12,292 nt of DNA. Origin: CAZITB01 sp964542055. Lineage in GTDB: Bacteria > Planctomycetota > Phycisphaerae > Sedimentisphaerales > CAMDDF01. A program made the translations under genes and the position numbers. The notes beneath the pieces are model-generated. The model was given only the letters and a program-made list of their open reading frames with translations, had not been told where the DNA came from and searched no databases. Positions within the stretch are counted from its first letter, which is position 1. Each line of letters opens with the position of its first letter. The stretch covers positions 1 to 12,292 of the forward strand of contig CAZITB010000090.1 of the NCBI GenBank assembly GCA_964542055.1. The letters are read 5' to 3'. Below, piece by piece: positions 1-6,320 of this stretch.

Positions 1-11
1 TATTCGAGATT

Positions 12-46
12 GTTTAGAATTTAGGGTTTAGTGCTTAGTGTTTCAG
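12..46. repeat. Degenerate heptamer tandem repeat (TTTAG core)
   Basis: Five consecutive 7-base units can be read without gaps: GTTTAGA, ATTTAGG, GTTTAGT, GCTTAGT and GTTTCAG. The tract lies upstream of the MscS-family gene. The 10-mer TTAGGGTTTA inside it recurs exactly at 7411-7420. It codes for nothing visible. Confidence 0.6.
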
Positions 47-54
47 CATGATTT

Positions 55-60
55 TATAAT
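55..60 (+). promoter_or_regulatory. Possible -10 box upstream of the MscS gene
   Basis: A perfect TATAAT hexamer lies 45 bases before the preferred ATG at 106. No convincing -35 hexamer is seen 16-18 bases upstream, where the heptamer tract lies, so this is a weak promoter call. Confidence 0.3.
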
Positions 61-105
61 AAATCGCGCTGTGGTATTAGTTACTGGTTTTTAAGGGTGC
101 CGATT

Positions 106-1035
106 ATGTACGATTTTCCGCAAATTACTGCACAAACCAAAGTTGAAATTACCCAAACACCAAACTTCATCTGGCAAACTGTAATTGACATCTGGCACGA
201 CTTCCTCAGCAATCTACCGCTGTTGATCGGCGGAATAATAATTATCATTTTCACTATTGTCATCGTAAGATTATTCGAAAAATCCGCCACTACATTCCTC
301 GACAAATTCCAACTCAAAGAATCCCAGAAAACCCTCGTCGTCCGCCTGAGCGTCATCATCTTATGGATATTCGGAATCCTCATCGCGTTTATGGTCATCC
401 TCCCCGGCCTGACTCCCTCAAAAGCACTCGCAGGCTTAGGAATCGGTTCGATTGCGATCGGCTTTGCTTTCAAAGACATCTTCGAAAACTTCTTCGCTGG
501 TATCCTTATACTATGGAAATTCCCCTTCGAAAACGGCGATTACATAAGCTGCCAGGAAATCGAAGGTTGTGTCGTTGACGTAACCATCCGCAACACCCTC
601 ATTCGCCGCCCGACCGGCGAACTGGTCGTAGTACCAAACGCAACCATATTCAAAAACTCCGTCGATGTCCTCACCGATCAGGGCATCCGCCAGATCAGGA
701 TCATCGCAGGCGTCGCATACGGCGAAGACGTTGACCAGTCCCGCAAGATAATAGAAGACGCCGTCAAGAGCTGCAAAACCGTTTCTACCCTGCGACCCAT
801 CGAGATATTTGCAAAAGAATTCGGCGAAAGCTCCATAAATTTCGAAGTCGCATGGTGGTCCGACCCAACCCCGCTGGGCGAAAGACAGTCAACCGACGAA
901 GTCATCGCCGCAATAAAACGCGCCCTCGACACCGCTGGAATAGAAATCCCGTTCCCATACAGAACACTAACTTTCAAACACCCTCTCACCATCGAAAAAC
1001 AAAACAACAATAACAAGGAAAATGAAATAACATGA
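106..1035 (+). CDS. MscS-family small-conductance mechanosensitive ion channel
   Basis: The product is a 309-residue inner-membrane channel expected to open under membrane tension and release solutes on osmotic downshock. Three hydrophobic segments are visible at about residues 33-56, 78-101 and 105-135. The third is the glycine/alanine-rich pore helix (GLGIGSIAIGFAFKDIFENF) typical of MscS. It is followed by the beta domain (FENGDYI, then GELVVVPNA near 165-175) and a C-terminal domain ending in IPFPYRTLTF, close to the family's IPFPQRTL. Length matches E. coli MscS (286 residues) with a longer polar tail. I chose ATG 106 because AAGGG at 93-97 sits 8 bases before it. GTG 97 in the same frame touches that ribosome site and is less likely. 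Coding bases are markedly C-rich, with many codons ending in C, unlike the genes right of about 2200. Family assignment is firm; the exact paralogue is not. Confidence 0.93.
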   Translation: MYDFPQITAQTKVEITQTPNFIWQTVIDIWHDFLSNLPLLIGGIIIIIFTIVIVRLFEKSATTFLDKFQLKESQKTLVVRLSVIILWIFGILIAFMVILPGLTPSKALAGLGIGSIAIGFAFKDIFENFFAGILILWKFPFENGDYISCQEIEGCVVDVTIRNTLIRRPTGELVVVPNATIFKNSVDVLTDQGIRQIRIIAGVAYGEDVDQSRKIIEDAVKSCKTVSTLRPIEIFAKEFGESSINFEVAWWSDPTPLGERQSTDEVIAAIKRALDTAGIEIPFPYRTLTFKHPLTIEKQNNNNKENEIT

Positions 1036-1058
1036 TCAAATAAAAAATATAACTGTAG

Positions 1059-1097
1059 GGTGTGCAAGTTCTGATTTCCAATCAGGTTTTGCACACC
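1059..1097. repeat. Long imperfect palindrome (REP-like)
   Basis: GGTGTGCAA at 1059-1067 pairs with TTGCACACC at 1089-1097, then three mismatched positions. An inner stem of CTGATT (1071-1076) with AATCAG (1080-1085) closes on a 3-base loop. It starts 24 bases after the MscS stop. No T-run follows on the plus strand, so it resembles a REP-type palindrome more than an intrinsic terminator. Confidence 0.6.
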
Positions 1098-1131
1098 AGA
1101 TAAATTTTATAAACTTGAATCATTCAAGTAG

Positions 1132-1151
1132 GGGCTGCTCGAGAGCAGCCC
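1132..1151. repeat. Perfect 8-bp hairpin
   Basis: GGGCTGCT (1132-1139) and AGCAGCCC (1144-1151) form a perfect stem around the tetraloop CGAG. It abuts an A6 run and the dispersed repeat copy at 1152-1181, and may belong to the same element. Confidence 0.55.
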
Positions 1152-1181
1152 AAAAAAGCTCAATCGCGGAAGCGATGAGAT
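1152..1181 (-). repeat. Dispersed terminator-like hairpin repeat, copy 1
   Basis: Read on the minus strand, CTCATCGC pairs with GCGATTGAG (one bulged base) around the loop TTCC, followed by C and a T6 run. The 24-base core 1158-1181 matches copy 2 at 7511-7534 in opposite orientation with one difference, and that difference falls in the loop. As a terminator it would act on leftward transcription, but no leftward gene lies beside it. Confidence 0.65.
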
Positions 1182-1215
1182 TGGAATTGAACTAAATCCC
1201 AACACCCCATCTAAC

Positions 1216-1236
1216 TGATTTCTGACATCTGAAATC
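1216..1236. repeat. Three-unit heptamer tract
   Basis: TGATTTC, TGACATC and TGAAATC run in tandem, closely resembling the TGACATT and TGAAATT units at 9007-9020. Flanking bases (GAAACCT, GATTCGG) keep the spacing only loosely. Confidence 0.45.
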
Positions 1237-1347
1237 GAAACCTGATTCGGCCAAAAACGCAAATTACCTATTTTACTATTTGGCAAAAACGCTTCAAACC
1301 TCAATAATTCTGCACCAAAGTCGCTGCATTCCGGTGATAATTTGCAC

Positions 1348-1381
1348 TTTTCGACCTAATTTTTGATGGATTTTTTCGACC
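1348..1381. promoter_or_regulatory. Direct repeat of TTTTCGACC upstream of the SEDS gene
   Basis: The 9-mer TTTTCGACC occurs at 1348-1356 and 1373-1381, with starts 25 bases apart, in the AT-rich stretch before the cell-wall operon. It could be a paired operator or part of the promoter. No clear -35/-10 pair is seen; TTGATG at 1363-1368 with TATGCA at 1385-1390 is the best weak candidate. Confidence 0.3.
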
Positions 1382-1439
1382 ATTTATGCAAAAATACATT
1401 TCTAAGATACCCTAAATTAACTTTAGCGGAAAAAATGGA

Positions 1440-2702
1440 ATGTTCGACATTTTTCAAGGAAGATTATTTCTGGTCAGGCTGATCATGCTCGCCGCGATGA
1501 TTTGTCTCGTAACTATCGGCATAGCAGTAATTTACTCCCTTGGCCATCCCGCCGACCCCGACGCTCAAAACGCCGACTGGCTCGACCAGTTCCAGCCCCG
1601 ATGGGAAAAACAGCTCGTTTTTGCCGTTGCGGGTCTGCTCGGACTAGTCATCGTTAACATCTTTGATTACAGGCAGTTAGGAAGAATAAGTTATGCGATT
1701 TATGCCGCGATTTTGGTCCTTTTGACCGTCCTGCTCGTCGCCAAAGCATTCAATACAACCTTCGGCGGCTTCATTCCGGAGGTTAAAGGCGCACAAAGAT
1801 GGTTCCGTATCGGCCCCATCCAGATCCAACCCTCCGAATTCTGTAAGTTGGCGTATATACTGGCTTTAGCGTGGTATCTGCGATTCAAAAGCAACTACGA
1901 AAGCTTCCGCGGACTTGTCGGGCCGTTTAGCATGACACTGCTGGCAATGGTGCTGATCCTGCTAGAACCGGACCTGGGTACGGTGATACTGATGATGCCG
2001 ATCCTCTTTGCCATGCTCTTTGTCGCCGGCGCCCGAGTTAAACATTTCATTTTAATAATCATGCTTGCCGTGGTCGTAAGCCCGTTTTTGTGGCACGTTC
2101 TAAAGCCTTATCAGCGGATGCGAATAAGCTGTTTAGTTCTGCAGAATCAATGGGTTATGGAAAAAGCCCGCGAAAATGACAGGCTCGCAACTATACTGGT
2201 CGGCCATAAACGACACCTTAATAATATGGAACGAAACCAAAGCTACCAGCTAACCCAAGCCAAACGCGCTATCGCGTCGGGCGGTTTGAGCGGTTTTGGA
2301 TTAGGTAAAGGCCCTTATGTGAAATACAATTATCTTCCTGACCGGCATAACGATTTTATATTTTCCATGATCGCCCACCAGTGGGGATTCTGGGGGTGCT
2401 TGGGAGTGCTTAGCCTATATGCGGTGATAATTATTTGCGGAATAGAAATCGCAAGCTATAACCCGGACCCGTTTGCGCGGCTGGTGGTGATCGGGATAAT
2501 TTCGATGTTCGGCATACAGGTAATTGTAAATATTGGAATGAATATCGGGCTGATGCCGATAACGGGATTGACGCTGCCGCTGATAAGTTACGGCGGTTCA
2601 AGCCTTGTGGTCAACATGACCGCTGTGGGGCTTTTGCAGAATATCGGGCGAGTGCGTCCTTATAATGTGGCTGGTAAAGGTTTTGAAAAAATGGCAAGTT
2701 AA
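1440..2702 (+). CDS. SEDS-family peptidoglycan glycosyltransferase (FtsW/RodA)
   Basis: The product is a 420-residue polytopic inner-membrane protein expected to polymerise lipid II into glycan strands with a partner class B PBP. SEDS hallmarks appear in order: KGAQRWF (116-122), QPSEF (130-134), EPDLG (176-180), LPDRHNDFIF with the catalytic-type Asp at 305, and MPITGLTLPLISYGGSS near 372-388. NIGM and MPITG are RodA-like, while GLTLPLISYGGSS is FtsW-like. The mur neighbours favour FtsW, but I leave the symbol open. Two oddities stand out. The loop between the Arg at 228 and the YQ at 269-270 is some 20-25 residues longer than usual. The AEE/GEE that normally follows the catalytic Asp helix reads AHQ (312-314). 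Codons change from C-rich to G-rich about halfway. The ATG has a weak GGA ribosome site 9 bases upstream. The gene heads an operon with murE 14 bases downstream. Confidence 0.93.
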   Translation: MFDIFQGRLFLVRLIMLAAMICLVTIGIAVIYSLGHPADPDAQNADWLDQFQPRWEKQLVFAVAGLLGLVIVNIFDYRQLGRISYAIYAAILVLLTVLLVAKAFNTTFGGFIPEVKGAQRWFRIGPIQIQPSEFCKLAYILALAWYLRFKSNYESFRGLVGPFSMTLLAMVLILLEPDLGTVILMMPILFAMLFVAGARVKHFILIIMLAVVVSPFLWHVLKPYQRMRISCLVLQNQWVMEKARENDRLATILVGHKRHLNNMERNQSYQLTQAKRAIASGGLSGFGLGKGPYVKYNYLPDRHNDFIFSMIAHQWGFWGCLGVLSLYAVIIICGIEIASYNPDPFARLVVIGIISMFGIQVIVNIGMNIGLMPITGLTLPLISYGGSSLVVNMTAVGLLQNIGRVRPYNVAGKGFEKMAS

Positions 2703-2716
2703 TTTTTTGGGCTGTT

Positions 2717-4144
2717 ATGGATTTTGAAGGATTATTGGAATTAGTTGAAAATGAGCGATTAAGTGTAACTGCCGATTCCCGAAAGGTTACCGCTGGCGGA
2801 GTTTTTGTCGCGGTAAAGGGGGGCCGTGTTGACGGGCATGATTATGTAGATAAGGCGATCGCGGCGGGTGCGAAATATATTGTCGCTCAAAAGCAGGTAA
2901 AGACGGCAAGTGCCGAGTTGATAGAAATAAGTGATACTGCACCGTCGGTTGGGCTTTTGGCGCAGGCTGGTATGGGATGGCCGGCAAGAAAGTTGTGTAA
3001 TCTTGCGGTTACGGGTACGAACGGGAAAACGACGGTAGGTTTCCTGGTAAAATCGATCATTGAAACAGCTGGAAAAAAATGCGGGCTTATCGGTACGGTT
3101 GAAAATTTTATCTGCGGCAAAGCGGTTGCCGCTGATATGACAACTCCCGATGCGGTTGAGATAGCGAAGCTGCAAAAGCAGATGGTCGATGCCGGGGCGG
3201 AGTATATGATAATCGAAGCGAGTTCGCATGCGCTAGATCAGCAGCGGCTGGCGGGGATAGAATTCAAGGCAGGGGCGTTTACGAATTTGACCGGTGATCA
3301 TCTGGATTATCATTTGACGATGGAAAATTATCTTGCGGCCAAGACGAAGCTTTTTACCGGTTTGGGGGTGGACAGTTACGCGATATTGAACGGTCAGTCG
3401 GAGTTTGCGGAAAAAATAGCAAGATATTGTGAAGCGAAGGTTATGTATTACAGCGTAAACAGCCAGGGGGATATTTACGCGGACAATATAGAATATTCAC
3501 ATAGCGGGACGAAATATGATCTGCATGTTGAAGATCAGTGCGAGAAAGTGAGTTCGCCGCTTTTGGGACTTCATAATATCAGCAATCATCTGGCGGGGGC
3601 TGGGTTGGCGTTTGCGGCTGGTTTTGAAATAAGTGAGATAGCTCAAGGGTTGGAAAATGCTACGGTACCGGGAAGGCTCGAACGTGTTGATTGCGGTCAG
3701 AATTTTGCGGTGCTTGTCGATTATGCTCATACCGATGATGCTTTGGATAATGTTTTGAGAACACTTAAAGCGATATGTAAAGGCAGGCTGATAGTGGTTT
3801 TCGGCTGCGGAGGTGACAGGGACAAGACCAAGCGGCCGAGGATGGCCAGGGCGGCCCAGGAGTTTGGAGATATTGTTATTGTGACCAATGACAATCCGAG
3901 GACGGAAGATCCCGATGAAATTATCAAGGATATAATGGCTGGATTTGAAAGGCCGGAGAAAGTTATTGTTGATGCTGACAGGGCAAGTGCGATCGGTGTG
4001 GCGATAGAAAAGGCAGGCGATAAAGATATAATTTTAATCGCGGGTAAAGGGCACGAGGAATACCAGATAATCGGAACACAAACCAGGCATTTTAGTGACA
4101 GAGAAGAAGCTGAAAAAATATTAAAGATCAAAAAGAAAAAATGA
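2717..4144 (+). CDS. murE: UDP-MurNAc-L-Ala-D-Glu:meso-diaminopimelate ligase MurE
   Basis: This cytoplasmic Mur ligase adds the third stem-peptide residue to UDP-MurNAc-L-Ala-D-Glu using ATP. The 475-residue product has the three Mur domains: an N-terminal substrate domain with TADSRKV (18-24), an ATPase domain with the P-loop TGTNGKTT (99-106), and a C-terminal ligase domain. K209 in YLAAKTKLF fits the carbamylated metal-bridging lysine. DNPRTEDP (392-399) is the signature of meso-DAP-adding enzymes, as opposed to lysine adders, and GKGHE (443-447) completes the family pattern. Length is usual. The ATG follows the SEDS gene by 14 bases with only a weak upstream ribosome site. The stop overlaps the murF start as ATGA, implying translational coupling. 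The lysine-rich C-terminus is encoded by an A-rich stretch that may also serve as murF's leader. Confidence 0.96.
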   Translation: MDFEGLLELVENERLSVTADSRKVTAGGVFVAVKGGRVDGHDYVDKAIAAGAKYIVAQKQVKTASAELIEISDTAPSVGLLAQAGMGWPARKLCNLAVTGTNGKTTVGFLVKSIIETAGKKCGLIGTVENFICGKAVAADMTTPDAVEIAKLQKQMVDAGAEYMIIEASSHALDQQRLAGIEFKAGAFTNLTGDHLDYHLTMENYLAAKTKLFTGLGVDSYAILNGQSEFAEKIARYCEAKVMYYSVNSQGDIYADNIEYSHSGTKYDLHVEDQCEKVSSPLLGLHNISNHLAGAGLAFAAGFEISEIAQGLENATVPGRLERVDCGQNFAVLVDYAHTDDALDNVLRTLKAICKGRLIVVFGCGGDRDKTKRPRMARAAQEFGDIVIVTNDNPRTEDPDEIIKDIMAGFERPEKVIVDADRASAIGVAIEKAGDKDIILIAGKGHEEYQIIGTQTRHFSDREEAEKILKIKKKK

Positions 4145-5448
4145 ATTTGAAAATGTCAGAAATTGCAAAGGTTCTGGATGCCCAATACATTGGCGACAAT
4201 GATTCGGTAAGCGGCTTTTGTATGGATTCGAGGGCTGTGAAAGAGGGTGATTGTTTTTTTGCTATCCAGGGCAGTAAATTCAATGGGGAGAATTTTCTTG
4301 GAGATGTTTTTACAAAGGGCGCTTCATGTGCGGTAGTCAGTAAAGGTTGTAAGTTTGAAGGCGGCAATCTTTTAAAGGTCGATGATGTTATAAAAGCGAT
4401 GGGTGAGCTTAGCAGTTGGTGGCGGCAGAGGTGCGGTTTTAAGGTCGTGGCGGTTACGGGCTCGGCGGGAAAGACGACAACGCGGGAGATGATTTATCAT
4501 GTTTTGAGCGGGTTTTATAAATGTCATAAGCCGGTTAAGAATTTTAATAATGATATCGGCTTGCCTATGACGCTGCTGGACGCGGTTGAAGATGTTGAAA
4601 TATGTATTGCAGAGCTTGGCGCTAATGCGCCGGGCGAAATCGGGTATTTGTCGAATATAGCTCAGCCGGATATTGCGGTTATTACCAATACTTATCAGGC
4701 TCATTTGGAGGGGTTTGGGAGTTTAGAAAATATCATTCGAGAAAAAGCCGATATCAGTGCGGGATTGAAGGACGGGGGACGATTGATAATCAATGAGCAG
4801 ATGGGCGAGCTGAAGAAATATCTGCAAACGCAGAGTAAAGCGTTTGAAACATTTGAGATCAATGGCGTTAGTTTCAATGGTGTTGTTAAGATCGGTGATG
4901 ATGAGTTTGAATTGGAGATTATTGGGCGGGCAAATTTGGAGAACGCGGCGGCGGCATGGGTGGTGGTCAAGGATTTCGGGATAAGCGCGAAACAGTTTGA
5001 GCAGCGGATGAAAAGTTTCGTTGGAGTGGATATGCGGTTTGAGATATTCGAGTCGGAGGGGATAACGGTTATTAATGATTGTTATAATGCGAACCCGGCG
5101 TCTATGCTGGCGGGTCTTGAGGTTCTGGTTGATATAAGCCAATCGAAGTGCCGGCGGGCGGTTTTTGTTTGCGGCGATATGTTTGAGCTGGGCAGCGAAA
5201 GTGAAAAGCTGCATGAAGAGCTTGGCAGGGAAATTGCTCAATCGGGTATTGAAGTTTTGCTGGCAGTTGGTACAATGGTAAAAAATACCGCTGAGACGGC
5301 AATGGAGATGGGGGTGGAATGTTATTGTTTCGATAGTGCCGTGAAACTGGCGGATGACATTTTCAAGTACGTTCAGGATGAGGATGTGGTTTTGATTAAG
5401 GGCTCGCGAGGAGTTGGGCTGGAAGTGGTAACCGGAAAATTCAGGTAG
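4141..5448 (+). CDS. murF: UDP-MurNAc-tripeptide:D-Ala-D-Ala ligase MurF
   Basis: This cytoplasmic ligase adds D-Ala-D-Ala to UDP-MurNAc-tripeptide, completing the pentapeptide precursor. The 435-residue product shows DSRAVKEGDCFFAIQG (29-44) in the N-terminal domain and the P-loop TGSAGKTT (106-113). It also has NFNNDIGLP (134-142), ITN...AHLEGFGS around the metal-site region (181-194), INDCYNANP (311-319) and GDMFELG (345-351). One family position differs: the usual G-x-HN motif reads GRANLENA (262-269), with Ala in place of His. Length is slightly below the common 450 or so residues. The ATG lies within the ATGA overlap with murE. The next gene starts 9 bases after the stop, so the operon continues. 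Function is well supported; the consequence of the Ala substitution is unknown. Confidence 0.96.
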   Translation: MNLKMSEIAKVLDAQYIGDNDSVSGFCMDSRAVKEGDCFFAIQGSKFNGENFLGDVFTKGASCAVVSKGCKFEGGNLLKVDDVIKAMGELSSWWRQRCGFKVVAVTGSAGKTTTREMIYHVLSGFYKCHKPVKNFNNDIGLPMTLLDAVEDVEICIAELGANAPGEIGYLSNIAQPDIAVITNTYQAHLEGFGSLENIIREKADISAGLKDGGRLIINEQMGELKKYLQTQSKAFETFEINGVSFNGVVKIGDDEFELEIIGRANLENAAAAWVVVKDFGISAKQFEQRMKSFVGVDMRFEIFESEGITVINDCYNANPASMLAGLEVLVDISQSKCRRAVFVCGDMFELGSESEKLHEELGREIAQSGIEVLLAVGTMVKNTAETAMEMGVECYCFDSAVKLADDIFKYVQDEDVVLIKGSRGVGLEVVTGKFR

Positions 5449-5457
5449 AAAGATATT

Positions 5458-6306
5458 ATGAACGAGCAGATAGAATTTGTAAGGCTGGTTGGAAATGAAC
5501 GCAGGGTAAGCGATGACCTCAAAGGTGTTTCGCATCACTGGCAGGGAGATAAGGAAAAGTTTCTGTTTATCAGTCCTCACGATGATGATGTGGTTTTGGG
5601 CAGTGGTTTATTTATAAATCTGATGCGTGAGGAAAATATTCCCATTTATATTTTGATAGTAACCGATGGTTCTATGGGATACTGCTCAAATGAAGAAAAG
5701 GATACGATATCGTCGATTCGACAGAAAGAGACGCTTGACTGTTACAAGAGCCTTGGCGTGCCTGAGGAGAATATAATATGGTTGAAGTTTCCCGACTGCC
5801 GTTTGAATTTTTACCGGGGGCGGTTTGCGAGTGACACAAATGAGGAAAGTTCTGTTGCAGGTTACGGCGGGCTGGAGAACAGTTTTACATATTGGCTTAG
5901 GAAGATACGGCCGACACAGTGTTTTTTGCCGACGTCGAGTGATCTGCATCCTGATCATAAGATAGTTCATGAAGAGTTTTTGATAAGCTTGTTCCATTCG
6001 GCAGGTGCGATCTGGCCCGAGCTTGGCGAACCAGTCGAAAAGGTGCCTTATGTACACGAGATGGGTGTTTACTGCGATTTTCCAGAGCCGCCGAAGCTGC
6101 GGGTTAAGGCGACCAGGGAGCATCTGGATAAAAAGCTGGAGGCGATCAAATGTTATGTGTCACAAAAGCAGATCGGTTCGCTGGTGGATATTGTCAGCCG
6201 GTCGGGGCCTTATGAGTATTTCAGGGCGATTGATTTTAAATTATATCAGCCGGCGGCGTACTATGAATTGTTTGAGAAAAAATATTATATGCCGTTTATG
6301 AGCTAA
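5458..6306 (+). CDS. PIG-L/LmbE-family zinc-dependent deacetylase
   Basis: This is a 282-residue member of the PIG-L family, whose known members remove N-acetyl groups from GlcNAc-linked substrates using zinc (MshB, BshB, PIG-L, LmbE). The metal and catalytic pattern is present as SPHDDD (39-44): His41, catalytic-type Asp43 and Asp44 line up with AHPDDE, although Pro and the final Glu are replaced by Asp and Val. TDGSMGY (69-75), RQKET (88-92) and HPDH (164-167) complete the fold signature. No signal peptide or membrane segment is seen, so it should be cytoplasmic. An AGAAAG ribosome site precedes the ATG, only 9 bases after murF, and an SIS-domain sugar-phosphate protein follows 14 bases later. 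The substrate is therefore probably an amino sugar or amino-sugar nucleotide, possibly linked to wall precursor supply or recycling; this is inference. Confidence 0.85.
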   Translation: MNEQIEFVRLVGNERRVSDDLKGVSHHWQGDKEKFLFISPHDDDVVLGSGLFINLMREENIPIYILIVTDGSMGYCSNEEKDTISSIRQKETLDCYKSLGVPEENIIWLKFPDCRLNFYRGRFASDTNEESSVAGYGGLENSFTYWLRKIRPTQCFLPTSSDLHPDHKIVHEEFLISLFHSAGAIWPELGEPVEKVPYVHEMGVYCDFPEPPKLRVKATREHLDKKLEAIKCYVSQKQIGSLVDIVSRSGPYEYFRAIDFKLYQPAAYYELFEKKYYMPFMS

Positions 6307-6320
6307 AGGAAGGTTTGGAA

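Larger units (their letters stand above)
1036..1439. other. 404-base intergenic region, no gene seen
   Basis: From left to right this gap holds a long imperfect palindrome, a short perfect hairpin joined to a dispersed repeat copy, a three-unit heptamer tract, and a T-rich stretch with paired TTTTCGACC words before the SEDS gene. Leftward open frames here lack a ribosome site and share residues with an open frame in the other repeat copy near 7500 only because both translate the same repeat, so I do not call a gene. Confidence 0.6.

Noticed and set aside
97..105. GTG 97 as the start of the MscS gene
   Set aside because: AAGGG at 93-97 touches or overlaps this codon but is ideally spaced for ATG 106.
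1107..1304. Leftward 65-codon open frame in the MscS-SEDS gap
   Set aside because: It runs through the palindromes and heptamer tract. Its ISSLPRLSF segment also appears in an open frame at 7421-7651 only because both translate the same hairpin repeat.
4723..5580. Long leftward open frame (285 codons) opposite murF and the PIG-L gene
   Set aside because: It is antisense to two well-supported genes, matches no family pattern, and crosses their boundary without a ribosome site. It is an effect of G-rich coding on the other strand.
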